This document shows positions 49,101 to 62,235 of a stretch of 64,000 nt of DNA, piece by piece. The position numbers and the translations under genes are program-made. Numbering within the stretch: position 1 is the first letter of the stretch; the number at the start of each line of letters is the position of its first letter. Origin of the DNA: Baylisascaris procyonis (Eukaryota; Nematoda; Chromadorea; Rhabditida; Ascarididae); assembly GCA_037389465.1 (NCBI GenBank), contig JAZARR010000213.1, positions 2,820,501 to 2,884,500 of the forward strand, written 5' to 3'. The notes under the pieces were generated by a model, which did not search any database, was not told the origin of the DNA, and saw only the letters and a program-made list of their open reading frames with translations.

Positions 49101-49490
49101 GCTCTTTCTTTAGACAATCGCGATTGCAATTTCTCGATTGCTGAGAAGAAGCAACTCATCAATTGAAGTAACTGCTACGTTTCTCGTATCATCAGATGGG
49201 ACACTGTTCTCTTTAAGAATATATTAGAAAGGATGCTATAACTCATAGTTCACAGGAAGCTGCAGAAAAATAAAATATTTTTATAGAATATGTTATGAAC
49301 GGGTAAGAGCATAATCGAGATATAGGGCATTCAGCCTGCGCAAGAATAAGCAAACGCTTTAGAGCGCTGAGAAACCCTTGCAAACACTTGCACGTAGATT
49401 TTCCCTTGAAGTGTCACAAGGCCAAAGAAAGTCTCATCGCTCTTCCAAACTTAGCCATGTAAATTTAGAAAATTTCTAATTACTCCATTC
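46200..49490. other. stretch without a defensible gene
   Basis: AT-rich DNA upstream of the CDF gene. A 125-codon minus frame at 47109-47486, rich in hydrophobic residues, has no splice or start context that would make it a gene. Confidence 0.45.
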
Positions 49491-49492
49491 AG

Positions 49493-51975
49493 AGAGGCAT
49501 TGTTTACTTATTTCTTTACTTCTTCGTTTATTCAAACATACCGAAATGAAGAAAAATATGAGAAGCATGCGAGAAAAAGCAAATCTCCGCAAGGCAACAA
49601 TTCTGGCGAATGTATGTGCACTGCGAAAAAGCAAAAATCTCTTGATTATCGAAACAACTCAGCTACCGTTTCGGAGGTGAAAAAATGGTTGCACTAACGG
49701 TACCGGCATGAGCGACAGTGCAGGCTCTTACAATACGAAACTGAAAACTGTCCGAAACGCTGTACTGTGCTCAAACATGTTTTAGCTATGTGGCCGTTAC
49801 CTGTTTCGACTCCAAAGAGGCGGAGTGAAATATTTCTGAAAGTGAGTAAGGCCACGCGAAAAATCTAAGCAAAGAATTAAGTCAAACTTGAGCCTGCAGT
49901 ATTTTAGTGGCGCGAAGTTACTGATTTTTAACCTTTAGTGTAGTTTGGCTGCTACGAACCTCAGCAAACTTTTCTAAAAGCGTTATGGTTGAAACGTTTC
50001 TCGACTTTTGTAATAATTAGATGTGAGAAACCAAATGAGGGGACAACGCATGAATTCAGTATTCCAAAATAAATAAGCAGTAAATAATGAACTTCTCTTA
50101 GTAATATTCGATGAATCCATACTCTAAAACGCAAAGAATGCAGCTAGTAATATTCGGCGAATTTTCAGTATCAGCGGAACACTGGAAGTGCAGCGACGTT
50201 CGATGTCCATAATAACATCAAGGCCACCAGCATCATCCATAGTCTATAACTCTCTTGCGCTAAATAGTTCAATGTCTTACTGAATCCATCACCTATTTGG
50301 ACAATCAACTCGCTTAGTTCAATATGCATAAAATAATTACTCCAATTCCTGGTTTCAGATAACATTACATTTTGGAAGTTCATATGAACTACATAATATG
50401 AGCTCATGGAAAGTGCTTAATATGGGGAGATTTTAATATGAAGAACTCAATTATGTAAGCGCTTCTTGGGAAATATGCAATTATGGAAACAGCTGAAGTT
50501 AATTTACATAAACCCAAGGTTATTGCTCAGACAGCTATGTAGGCAGCACCACAGAATAATTAGAATTATGATAGAATTTAAAATTTGTCATTCTTGGAAC
50601 ACTTCTGATCGTCTGAGCGATTTGCACTCCCGCTTTGGTAATCGTGCGGTCACTTCCTTAATCTCATTGTCCCTTCTCAAAGCATTTTCTTTAATCAAAT
50701 CCTTCCTCTTCGTCCCATCCTACGCTAGGCCCTTCATCAATTGTGTGCATAACCTTCCATTCACTAGTTCTTGAAATCCTTCTGGACTAAGATGCATATC
50801 TCGATTATTCCACTCCTTGATGCTGGTGAAATATCTAAATATTAGATGATATCCGATAAAATCGGAAAAATATAGCATAGGAATTGCAATCATTAACGTA
50901 ACATAGTCAACGATCGGACAGACAACGTTGCCTTATCAAAGAAAGAACTGACAATAAAATTGAACACGATGAAATTTGTCTTATCAATGAAAGAATCGTT
51001 CGAACGATTGAACGTTAATGTTTGCGAGTATGCACACTAGATGTTGACGTCAAATGATGAGAGTCTTTGTTTCGTTTGCTTATGAAACAACGTTTACAGT
51101 TGTGAATGCAACTAAAAGAGCAAATTTAGGCACCGCCAATCTTTCATTATTGTTGTATATGTTTAATACATGTTTTTTGCATTCTGTATTCTACCGATGG
51201 ATCATAATGCTCGTCGTTTTTTTGACGATCGCAATATTGGTGCAATCATTAGATGAAGATAACATGTAATCTTGAAGAAGACTCCTAATTAAGATGCTAT
51301 TCACTGTTAGAGGATTGTTTTTTCCACACTATGACTACCTATAAGCCCTTGCATATTCTTTCTTCCTTTCCGATCCCTCCCCTCATCACCAATCCCTTCG
51401 CCTCCTTCCCCGATCAGCAGCAGATCCTCGACATGGCCAGTGAGGATTCTGAACGTCTTCAGCAAAGATTTTCAATTCCATTGCATAGATTTTGTTGCAG
51501 GAACTTTGCAAATACAACATATTGTAGACGTGAGCACTTTCGGATTAGATAATGTTGCTCCAGTTGCACGTTAGCCATTCCGATTCCCAATAAGAAATGG
51601 ACCTTAGAATATTAGACGTTGTAGTGAAATGATCTACTGATTTATAGACAGCGGTGAATAAAATTATCGACGCCGTAATGAACACTCAGTGTGCCTAAAA
51701 GCATCAATAAGATGAGTGAAAAAGATCTATTGCATTGGTGGTGTTAGTATCATCTCATAAACTTTCGTTTGTACTGATTGTTGTGTTTAGACGAGAATAT
51801 CGTCGTCAAAACTTGTAAGGAAATTACAAATTGCATTGCTTTATTGCGTCACGGCTTGTGGATCGAAGCAAAACACATTACCGCAACTCTCGAGAGAGTT
51901 TTCTGGATTCAAAAGAAACGTTCCTTAGCATCGTCTAATGCGTCAATGCCAACAACGTTACGGATAACACAATGA
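49493..51975 (+). CDS. unidentified gene, three phase-compatible 3' exons
   Basis: Exon 49493-49676 follows attactccattcag and ends at GAG|GTGAAA (phase 2 in, 0 out). It encodes a hydrophobic start (ALFTYFFTSSFIQTY), then a basic, polar stretch (RNEEKYEKHARKSKSPQG). Exon 51418-51529 ends at a GTGAGC donor (phase 0 to 1) and reads QQILDMASEDSERLQQRF, then CCRNFANTTYC. Exon 51791-51975 follows gttgtgtttag and ends in a stop, with EITNCIALLRHGLWIEAKHI, then VFWIQKKRSL. I recognise no family. A competing exon at 51646-51692 (AVNKIIDAVMNTQ) with good splice motifs does not fit this chain, so the model may be wrong in part. Confidence 0.3.
50171..50407 (-). CDS. possible last exon of an unidentified membrane protein
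   Basis: A minus-strand frame contains ELSELIVQIGDGFSKTLNYL, then AQESYRLWMMLVALMLLW and ends TSNVAALPVFR plus stop: an amphipathic segment, then one hydrophobic segment and a short tail. Composition is more protein-like than other frames here. The acceptor is unclear and no partner exon was found. Confidence 0.25.
   Translation of the reverse strand: MSSYYVVHMNFQNVMLSETRNWSNYFMHIELSELIVQIGDGFSKTLNYLAQESYRLWMMLVALMLLWTSNVAALPVFR
50620..50800 (-). pseudogene. possible decayed ORF of unknown origin
   Basis: Minus strand reads ELVNGRLCTQLMKGLA, a stop, then KRKDLIKENALRRDNEIKEV and ARLPKRECKSLRR. The charged, regular composition with one internal stop suggests an old mobile-element or gene fragment. 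No motif identifies it. Confidence 0.2.
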
Positions 51976-51999
51976 CGAAGGTTTTATTTGTCGATTTGT

Positions 52000-54900
52000 T
52001 AATTATTTCACTAGCAGCATATATGCATACTGCAATAATTTATCAGTTTGTATTATAACGTTCTTTGAGTTGGCCGTACCGATAAACGAGAACCTCGGAT
52101 ACCGTATAGCGTTAAAAGTGCTTAAATAATATTAGTGATGGTAGATCGCGCAGGATCACTAGCTGCACGCGATTTCTAAGAAATATAGAACTTGGAGTCG
52201 ATTGTTTGATGTACTCTTTAGATGATCCTAATAAGTCATCGTTTACGGCTCCTTTTCTTAACGGTTGTTTTATTCAAATGCAGCCAAAAAAGGAGCTGAG
52301 AAATTTTCCAAAATGGCGGAGAATCATGAGCGTTATGAACCATCGAATCGTACATCACTTGCCTCTTAATAAACATTATGCAGCGTTGGTACTCGGATGC
52401 ATTATAGTATCAGTAAAGTCTATCAATAAAGGATTTCTTAAGATTATCTGCACGACGATTTTTTAGTTGAATGTTTTGATGCTGCTCAGCATTCGATTTA
52501 TTTTTAGAGAGAATTCTTTTCGAAAAATAAGAAACATTAACAAACAATTTAACAATAAGGATCCGCAGCAATTGCTATGCTCACATAAAAAATATTCCTT
52601 CAAGCTTTTGTTTTTGACTTTATTCATTTTGATAGAGAAGCCTTCAGGTATAATTACGTGCTGATAAATGATACATCTGTGATAGAGTTTTGTGGAATTT
52701 ATTACCGATCAGGCAGTTGGCGTACTTTGTAGCAGAAGCGATACTAATGTGCAACTTCAGCGTATATTCAAACTGGCCCAATGCATGCAACTATATAACA
52801 GAAATGAGATATTGTTAGGTTTTTCTATGCAGAAATTAAAAAAAAAAATCTCTTCATTTTCAACAGTTATTACATGTGAAACAAAAAAAGCTTACGCATT
52901 GCAGCAGAGAAACAGTCATAAAGTTGTAATTTTTATTGAATTAGAAACGTTGATTGCGTTGAGAATTTTCAGCTTAATGGATACTAAGAAGCTATCTTTA
53001 GGTCGGGTTTGAATGCTACTCTAATTTTTTACAGTTTTCTTTTTGATGCAAAATTTAACCCTAACAATACATCAAATTTTACATCGCATTACTAGTTAGA
53101 GAGGATTTTTGTTATATAGGATACTATGTGTGAAATGTTTGGGGCAGAATTGCTCATTGGCAGTGCAATTAATTCTTTTTCGACGCTTCTTTCATAGTTT
53201 TTGTGGCTAAATTCTACATTATTACGCCCCAATACTTGAAGGTTCGTTTCGATCGTTTGACAACCTTAATGGTGCATTACACGGACAATTTCACAACTAT
53301 TAAACATAAAATGTTGAAAATAATTTCCTTTGCAGCTATGAAAAGCACACAAATAGGAAAGCGCATTAATGACGGCAACTAAAGTCGAATTTTTGACACA
53401 GTTGTAAAAATAATGACGAGCACCAAGTTTTTTTTTCCAATTTTTAGCAGCATAAGTGTCTTGAAGCTGAAACGAACATCTGTCTCAGAATTTGTAAGAT
53501 TGATTGCTAATTTTCTCATAAGTTGAATGATTTTTAGTTCAACAATGAATCCCGAGAGATTAGATAAGTTCCTTATTCTTGAGTTGCGATCCGAAAAATA
53601 TTCTTCCCTAGGACGAGAAGGTATATAACATGGGAAATCTTCAATAGTTATTTAGCGGCAGGCGATGATCCTATCACTGAATACAAATTGCATCGCTTCC
53701 ACAGTGCATTATGCCTCTTGCTTTTCTATGCACAAAATCGGTGGGCACAGAACATATGGCGACCCATATTCACTTCCTGATGCGTTCTTCGACATCGTTT
53801 TCTGCCCAACGATCTGATCAAATCCACCCACTTGGAGCAGCAAATAAATACAAATGAAACAATAAGAACAAATCTTATAAAAATATGCGGTTTTAAAAAA
53901 TGTAAAATGTGACTATGAGCCAATAGCCATAAATGATGTTCTCATCAGTAAGATTCTTTGCGAAATTTTACAGAAGCGATGTGCGAACGAAAATTGTTGC
54001 AGCGATTTATCTGTTCTGGAGAAATAAGATCTAAAGGAGATGGAGACTGTCGAAAAGATTCAGTGGAGTACTGACAAAAAGATTCAGATTTTAATAATTG
54101 CCATTAAAAATACTCGTGAACGATAGATAGCTTTAAGTTTCGAAAAAAAAAAAGGGAATCAGCTACCATTTTCTACAAAAATATTCATTTGCGACATTCA
54201 ATAGCACTGCACTTACATCAAATGCACTCAATTTCGAATAATTAATGCCATTTGAGTGTTCTTTTTCATATTTTCAAGCTGATTTTTACGCTTTTTATAT
54301 CATCCTTTTTAGAATTTGTTTCCATATAGAAACACTGAAAATTTTAAATTTCAAATTAATGATACGCTTAGTCGATTTCCACTTATAGAAGATTTTTTTT
54401 TCAGTTTGTTTGTTTTAGTATTAGGCACAATTGGTTTAGTTACTTAGGCAGACAATAGTCATCTGCCCTGATGGATTGAGCAGCAAGTATTTGTGTCGCG
54501 ATAATCAACTTAACATATTTTCTACTTATTTCCCCTTTTTGCAAATTTATATTCGCCTAGCGCATTATAGCAGCATTCTGTCTCTGCAGATATGCGGTGC
54601 ATATATCCAATCGTCCAATAGCTTCCGTTTTGGAGTCATTGAAGCATTTGATGAGCTTAATATTCACCTCAAAATTGTCATCATCTATACCACCATTTGC
54701 ATGGATATTATCTTCACAGCAGCTATGGACGTTTAAAATCGCCAAAAACACGCATCCATGTAGTACAATTTGACTTGTAAAATAACGAGTTTTTTTAGAG
54801 AACTCCTGCGAGTGGCAATAGCAGTTAAAACGGTTGTTCCTCGGATTTAATCACTTGTTAATCACTTATAACACTGGGTGATCACTAGAACGCAATGCAA

Positions 54901-57900
54901 AACTCCGCTTTGTGTCAGAGCGCATATTATATCAGCCATTGGGCCACATTCCACGTTTTCTTCAGCCCCACATACCCCATCCAATGAGATTGTTCTTCCC
55001 CTCCCTCCGTTCATTCAACAAACTCTTTCTATCTATTCCTCCAATAGCTACTGAAATTTGCAGCAGTTGCATAAGCCTGCATACGCTGGAATGGATGCAA
55101 GAAACTTCCTTCAGCTTGCATACGCTGGAATGGATACATGAAAACCTTAGCTACTAGAAAGAACTTGTTGATTAACGTTCATGGCCAGGGAATCCACTTG
55201 TATGCAAAGTTTTTGAAAAAATTTCTTCGAACACCTCACCTAATCTTCCCATTTGCAATTTTTTCCTTTTTTTTTGCTTACATCATGTATCCGGCATGTT
55301 GAGTGACATACTTTAACACATTTCCTACGGTGAATTAGTGCAATATTCACTGAATGAAGCGTATTTTCATTGTGTTGCATCATGTTGAAATGTGAAAGAC
55401 GTAAGTTTATTTCGGCGTTATTTGACAGTCATTACATGTCACTTTACGTAACGTTTTCGAACGTCCTGTCAAATGTTCTATCATTTCATGTTGGTGCTCA
55501 TCAGTGCCATTTTCTAAATTAAATTCACTATCCTTTTCGTGATGGTTGCTTCCCCCCTAAACGTCCAATAAATCACCACCAACTTTCATTTAATTCGTAT
55601 CTTCGTCTCATAAAGAACTTTCACAAATTTAATAGCCCCAAAAAGGAGGAATTAAACTCTTATTCGATGAGGACAATTTTCCGTTACTCAAATCAATTTA
55701 ATGTTTTTCTTACATCATTCGTTAGCAGCACATGTACTTATGAACCCATTTGCGTTATACTGGAAGCAAACTTGAATTCTTGTCAATTCCTGTAACCGAT
55801 AACAAGAAGAGTTTTTGTTGGGCGCCGCGAGAACCTCAAAGATGGTTTGTATTGATAAGGAGTCTTGTTCAGCTGTACAGTTGCTTCGATTATCGCCTTC
55901 GATTTTTCTTGAAACACACATAGTGAAAAGCTTTGGCACATTTTATTTCTTACGTTTCGCCTGTGTGAGAAATGTTTAGAGCATCGTAAAAATAAAAAAA
56001 AAAAAGGAGAGAGTGAATTTAGGCGAGAGTAGTTTATGAATGAAGAAGATGGAAAATGATAGTTTGAAGGTGTGAGAAAATTACTCTTTATTACAGTGAT
56101 GATTTTTTGCAAATGCGAATGAGAGAAAACGTTATAAAATTAAACTTTTTAATTTTTCAACGATTTTTAGCTACTTCCTTCATTGTTAAGTGAAAAAAAA
56201 AAATTCTCTTCCATTACAAATTGAAATATTTTTTTTTTCAAAAATTATTTATTGAAAGCTTCCGCTTGATTGAAATCGTAGAGCGGTTAAGTGATGAAAC
56301 AAGCAAAATGAGACGAGAGAAACGAATTTTTCAAATAGAAAAGCGATGCGACCAAGCAGTCAAATCATCGACCAGCCTAGAGTGTGGATTTCTTTCTGCT
56401 GCAAATGATGCACATTGCCACTAATGGAACCCATCGATTGTTATAGTTATGAGCGGGATTCACAACGTTGATACACCGATCTTCAAACCCATAATTTCCA
56501 CTTCCGACGTCGATTGTCTTCAAGTATCTTTCGTGCAATATCGACGAATTGATAGATATGTCATTTGCATAACACTCATCCATAAGGCTCTTTTTTAAAA
56601 TTCCACGTTTTTTTTTGCACCGGCATCAATTTCTATTAAGTCGGCAGAATGAGTATTGAATTTAGACAGTAACCGACATGAGTGATTGACCAACTGACCA
56701 ACCGATCCCTATAAACTTAGCCAATAACGTCGACTTTAATTGCTCGATTAGAAATCATTTCATTCTCGATAAGTAAGCAATTGCTTCCTGCTGAATTGCC
56801 ACATGCGACGTCCTGTTCAAACGTTGTGATGAATTTTTTTTTTTTTTTTTTCAACAATTGCTCGGTAATTTGTTCATCGCAGCAACGTTGAAAGCCGAAA
56901 CTCCCATCTTTTGCTTTAGGAGACACTATGGTCACTTCTTAAATTTTTATAAGATATTTAAAGGATAATATTTATTCTCAATGATATTTGCAAATTTTTC
57001 AAATGTGCCGCTTCAAGAATTTCCACAAAATGATGATCCATAATGAAAAGTAATATTTTGGTGATATTCTTGATGTGAAGTGGTTCTTCATTTGCAACAC
57101 TGTTTTTACTGGAATATTTTAGTGGGCAAGGTTGAGATATATAAGCTGCATTTAATCCATCATAGCAATTAAATGAGGCATTTTGATCGAATCGAATGAC
57201 AGAAAGCGACGATATTACTGCATGAGTTGAAGAGAAGTGCAAAACAATAAGATAAGCTCTCAAGAACGAATCCGATTTCAGCATCTTTATCAACATGGTT
57301 GCTGTTGAAATATAACATCAATGTGTTGATGCTCGCATTTGCTTTGAACGCGTTTTGATGATTGCCTAACCTCTCATACATAGCGCTATTTTCTTAAATT
57401 AAAAAAAAGACTCTGCGATACCGTTTCTAAAATATTTATTCCATGTTCAATTAAATTATGAAAACTAATAAAACATACACATAAAACTATTTTAAGTCAC
57501 GAGAAGAAAAGAAAATATTTGCCACTTTCTTTGTTCGATTTGTTAACCATTGAATCAGGTGAATGAAATAACTGTCATATTCACTTGAAAAAACAAGCCG
57601 AGGAAAGCATGATATACATTCAACGAATGTTTTTTCTTAGTATTAAGCGAAATTTTGAAAAAAGTCGCAAATATTCGGAAAAAATTTATCTCTGACTTTG
57701 TTTATATAATTTCAGAATTTCTGAAAATATTGCACGATAATTTTCCACTAGAATTTAGCCTGTGAAATAGAGAATTGTGGTAATTGTAAGCAATAATAAA
57801 TATTCGTTTAATTTTAACGATGAAGAAGAAGAGTTATGCTATTTGCATTCAAAAAAATTCATCGTCGTCGAAAATATCATGTAAACGATAAAAATTTCAA

Positions 57901-59790
57901 AATTTATTTCAATAATAAGCGAATAATCTCCACAAACAGCAAGAACTTCCAAAAAAACATAACAAATATTATATTTAAAATGTTTATGCATCTGTTATGA
58001 AGAGTATTATTTATAGCGCTCACATTGAACCACCTACTTCATCATACTGCCAACGCACAATTCGATTACGATTTTCGTACTTATCATGCGCACCACATTT
58101 TATGATTACTGTATTCTATAAGAATTAAATTAAATCTTTTATTAAGTGCAATTTTTCATTCTTAAACGATGATTTCATTCGGCCAAGAAGTTAACCATAT
58201 TCAACATTTTGTGACAACAGTTTCAGCGTTTTGTTTACTCATAAAATGAATTTCGAATTCCTGACGAAGCATTTCAGCAGGCAATAGGAAGCGTGAATGC
58301 TTTGGCTTTTCTTCATTGATCGCTAACTACCTTTTCGAACGCTTTTTCAGAGGACGCTAATCCATTCGAATATAAGCAAGTTGTAAAGTTGTCACAAATA
58401 CTCCAGATAAGTGAGAATACAGGATGGATAATTACTCGAAAATAAGGTGCATGCGTGAAATATTTCATTGTGAAGGATGGTGAAAAAATTTAGTGAAAAA
58501 AAATTTGCTGCTTGGCGAAATTTTCCTCACGAACTTGACGTAATTGAGAACGTGAGATAAGAAAGAATAGCAACTGTTTTATAGGGCAATTCCTTATAAA
58601 TCAAATCATCTAGTGAGGTGCATTAAAGAGAACATTGGCTTAATGCAGATGCTCTCCGCAGAGGTCAACTTCTGGGAAATGGATTGACATGGTTCTTACT
58701 GGGTCCGCGCAACAGAATAAATGAAGCGGCAATATAGCGTCTATGAGAAATAATTGCATGCATTTTGGCTGAGGGTGATGCTCATCAAAGATCAGAATGT
58801 TTCGGCATAACCGACAGCCAAGTAAACAGTGCGCTGAGGCACTATTGATATCACTGATGGTTCATAATTTGGTCTCATGGAATAAGTAGGCTTGTAAGAG
58901 AGTAGGAAGCAATATTCGACCTCTTAACTTTCATAGCAATTCCTCATTTGCTTTGATGCTATGAAACACTGATCGGAGATATTGAATAACGTGAAGTGAC
59001 GCAGTAAAAAGTGATAAGCCAGAGAAATGAAGAAGATACGCTAGTTGTCGCCAAAAGACAGCTAATTATATGCAAGTGGGGAGACAAATGATGACAGAGG
59101 CACTTGGAGCATCTTTCACTCACTACAGATGCGCAGAAACGCAGTTGATAAGTAAGGAAATACAGTTGATAAGTAAGGAGGTAATATCTAGCTGCTGTCT
59201 AAAGAGGTAAAAGTGAATCGAAATTGTAAAGGCGCAGCCATTCAACGAATAAGCGGCAATATAAGAACGCATATAATGTAACTTCGCTTTGTAAATGAAC
59301 ATAAAAGCGCTCAATGCAATGATCGAAAAACTAAAACTAATCGACCAGCTCAAGCGAATCAGTGGTTGACATTAAGCTTTAATGGGTATTCTACGAAGGT
59401 AGCTAAGAACAGAGAGATAAGTTTATGGCGCGCGAGTATTGGCGAAATGGAAGAAACGATGAGATATAAGGGCCATAAAAGAACGCTTGACCCTACCGCT
59501 GACTGTCTCAAACTGGGAAAACATGAAAAATTGTAAGACTGATGAAGCATTCTTTAAATGCCCTAAGAAATGCTTCCATATATTCCTAATCGCTAAGGGT
59601 CGATTCATTCCTGATTGCGGCTGCAGCAAAAGAATAGGGCGTTAGCGGAACAACATATTGGATAAGAACTGAGTCCATAGAATGGTGAGGTCGCCTTAGA
59701 AGGTGAATTTTTGTGAATAATTTAGGCATCTACCATAGCGCAGGAAAATCCTAAATGAAAGTGGTATCAGAACTTGAGAAACCATGAAGA
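52000..59790. other. long stretch without a defensible gene; Cys-containing frames at 55.7-57.3 kb
   Basis: Most of this is AT-rich DNA without exon-like blocks. Between 55.7 and 57.3 kb the minus strand has several open frames with protein-like composition: 57296-56960 (NASFNCYDGLNAAYISQPCP), 56935-56717 (GSFGFQRCCDEQITEQLL, broken by an A18 run, then DVACGNSAGSNCLLIENE), 56583-56377 (FEDRCINVVNPAHNYNNRWV) and 55939-55750 (NRSNCTAEQDSLSIQTIFEV). I could not join them with splice sites and know no family that fits. They may be a decayed or rapidly evolving gene. Confidence 0.35.
55070..55148. repeat. imperfect tandem repeat, about 39-bp unit, two copies
   Basis: The unit containing gcatacgctggaatggat occurs twice head to tail. 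In the plus frame it gives SLHTLEWMQETSF and SLHTLEWIHENLS, but no gene context supports translation. Confidence 0.8.
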
Positions 59791-60545
59791 TTATAGAGAG
59801 CAGCAAAAATGCTTCTGCAATTTTGGGACTTTGTGATGGCGCAGCGACGATATTGTTGCAACGGACTGTCGCTGCATTTCTCTCCTGAGCCCGTGATAGA
59901 TCTTTATGAAGCAAAATTCACCGCTATATCGGCCTGCTAATTCTCGCAACCGCTCTCGCTAGCAACCTACCGTGGAACGAGGTGATTTGCGTGGATCACA
60001 TGCCTAGCAGGCTTATTCGACGGTTGTCAAGATGAACAGCAATTGCAGTAGCGGCTACAAAACCATCGAGGAAGATTGGATTGTTTCGAAGTGATCCTGC
60101 AGATGTGTTAACGGTTGCTTTTAGTTTATTTTTTTAAATTATATATTTCGGTAGATATTTGAGACAAGTTATGTGGGACACAACGTCCGGTTAGTAGGAG
60201 AAATTCAAGATTTACTATGAACACATCACGCATAATTCCGTCTTACCTCGTGCTGTTTCGTGTGAACGTATTTCCCAATGCCTGATCGCCCCTTTACAGG
60301 GGCATCAGTGACATTTAAAAGATTATGGGAAGCTTTTGCAGTTATCATCTCTCTCATAATCCGCTTCACACCCCTCTTCTGACAGAGTAAAAAATTGGTG
60401 GCAGTGCCGTATGCAACAGTTTCCTTAACCCATACCAAAGTATTTGGCCCTTTTTGCACAGGTGGCGTTGCAATTATGACAGTGCATGGAATTATTTGAC
60501 ATCCTTCATAAGGCATTTCATGTTTCAAGAAGCTTTGCAATGCCG
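59791..60545 (-). CDS. unidentified gene, last two exons (154 codons) ending in a CaaX-like tetrapeptide
   Basis: Exon 60545-60247 lies between a strong acceptor (tattttatcag) and a strong donor (GAG|GTAAGA). It enters in phase 1 and leaves in phase 0. It reads FLKHEMPYEGCQIIPCTVII, then KGPNTLVWVKETVAYGTATN, then LLCQKRGVKRIMREM and APVKGRSGIGKYVHTKQHE. Exon 59958-59791 follows gttgctag in phase 0 and reads RERLRELAGRYSGEFCFIK, then IYHGLRREMQRQSVATISSL, and ends KLQKHFCCSL. The protein is basic and ends C-C-S-L, which fits a CaaX prenylation box of the geranylgeranyl type. I do not recognise the family. Upstream exons were not resolved; a candidate start lies at 61931. Confidence 0.45.
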
Positions 60546-60669
60546 CTGATAAAATATAGACGAACTAGGGGGCCTCTTATAAATCCCGGCTATAGACAAA
60601 TTTTGGAAATTTAGGCTTGATGTCAAATCGCATATTAAGGTCTCCGGCATTTCTGCTAGATTAGAAAGT

Positions 60670-61135
60670 TCATTCGCATATTTGGGGCTTCATTTTTTCA
60701 TGACGAAATATAGCGAAATTCATTATGATCATAATAACTTCCGAAATCAACTGAATTCATGCAGAACATCGTAATCAACAAAGAAGCAGTACCACTGAAG
60801 ATACTGACATTGTGCTCACCTATTGAAGTGATCGAAAAATTCAAAAACTTTTTGCCTTAGTTAAGTAAAAGTTCGGCGCTGTGATAAAAAAAGCACCTCG
60901 AAGAATCGAATAAAATGAGTGCTTTCGCTTGGCTACTGGCTTCATTCAACGACGATGCTTAAATAAGTGGAGTTGAAGCTATAACAAAATATCTTGCATG
61001 TTAGCAATATTTGGGGCTGTACTTTTTTGCAGCGAAATATTGCAAAGCCGCAACCTCTTCATATTCATGATAACTCACACAATTACTGAGAATTGTGCAC
61101 AGTATCGTAATCAGCAAAGGAATAACACTAGTGCA
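60670..61135. repeat. diverged tandem duplication, offset about 330 bp
   Basis: Blocks atatttggggct, gcgaaat, atgataat/catgataac and atcgtaatca(a/g)caaag recur in the same order at about 60676-60790 and 61006-61120. The duplicate lies upstream of exon 60545 of the unidentified minus-strand gene. Confidence 0.6.
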
Positions 61136-61865
61136 TAAAATACGGTGCAATACAGTAAGAAACTTGTGAATCACTCGGCTGCACTGCCTGTGGAAGCGTC
61201 TTATTGCTTAGTAAAGTGATGCAGCCCATTTGAATGGCTTAAAAGCACATGATGAACGTTCATAGATTTCGTTTACAATAAAACAGTCAACATGTGAATG
61301 TCTCCTATCGGATATGCAACAGAAAATTATGGTCAAGGCTCCAGTGTTACATAAAGTCATGTTTATTAAAAAGTATTGAAAAGTTGATTGGGAACACTAC
61401 AACTTGCAAAAAATGCAGACTTCGCTTGAAATGATGCTTCGTCTACTGATCAAGTCATATTTCGCCTTCCTTTCCTTTCAATAATATGCTTTACCCCTAT
61501 ATTTCATCTCTCGTGCACTCACAGGATGCTCTAAGATTCTATAAGACAATACTGATGAGGCGAAATGGCACGCAGAATTGCGCAGAGATAGAAAGCATTG
61601 ATCATATCATAACTGAAGAAAAATTGTGAAAGGAAATCGTGGTAATGCAGCTGAAAAAGCATTTCTCATTGATATTTTTAAAGTATCGTTCACCTCTAAT
61701 AATAAATTTCAAATTAAATATGCATCTACCCGTTGTTCTAGCGAGATGTTCAAGCGCTTCTAAGCAGCAATTTTTCTTCCTCCTTCGATTATAAAATAGA
61801 AGGAAGTTTATGTGCTTCGATATTCGAAGCTGTCCTTATATTACGGGGTTATCTCTCTCGCTCAC

Positions 61866-61931
61866 GAAATACTCGCATTTTCCACCTGCCGTGATATGAA
61901 TGGCACCTTGCTGTGATCTCTTTGATTCCAT
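61866..61931 (-). CDS. possible first coding exon of the gene at 60 kb
   Basis: ATG at 61931 opens MESKRSQQGAIHITAGGKC, then EYF, and meets a strong donor GTGAGC at 61865 in phase 0. A small block at about 61763-61734 with good splice motifs could follow, but the phase to exon 60545 (phase 1) is not satisfied, so at least one exon is missing or this start is wrong. Confidence 0.25.
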
Positions 61932-62235
61932 AATGACCGCGAAAAAAATTGTAATATCTTAGATTGTAATTCTTGAATTCCATAATGAATCGTAATGTTT
62001 TCGGAGAATTTCTCATCTCGAGAGAATTTTTATGCATTATTTTAGTTGATGGTCAACTTATTCGTTTAGACGTCATTTTTGAGCGCAATTCTTAGAAATT
62101 GACGCCTACGCAACGAAAACAAAATGAAATGAAAAGTGAGGAGAAAAAATTCTAATGATTTGTTTGATGTTTGAAAAAAAAAAACACCGTATACAAAAAT
62201 TTTTTGGGAAGTTTCTCAACGATTGCATATTGCGT

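Noticed and set aside
51207..51265. Signal-like MLVVFLTIAILVQSLDED with a GTAATC donor as first exon of the gene ending at 51975
   Set aside because: It leaves in phase 2, while the next candidate exon (51418) enters in phase 0.
59123..59550. Hydrophobic minus-strand frames resembling pieces of a seven-helix receptor
   Set aside because: AT-rich DNA readily gives hydrophobic frames. They lie beyond a stop in the preceding exon pair, and no receptor motif is visible.
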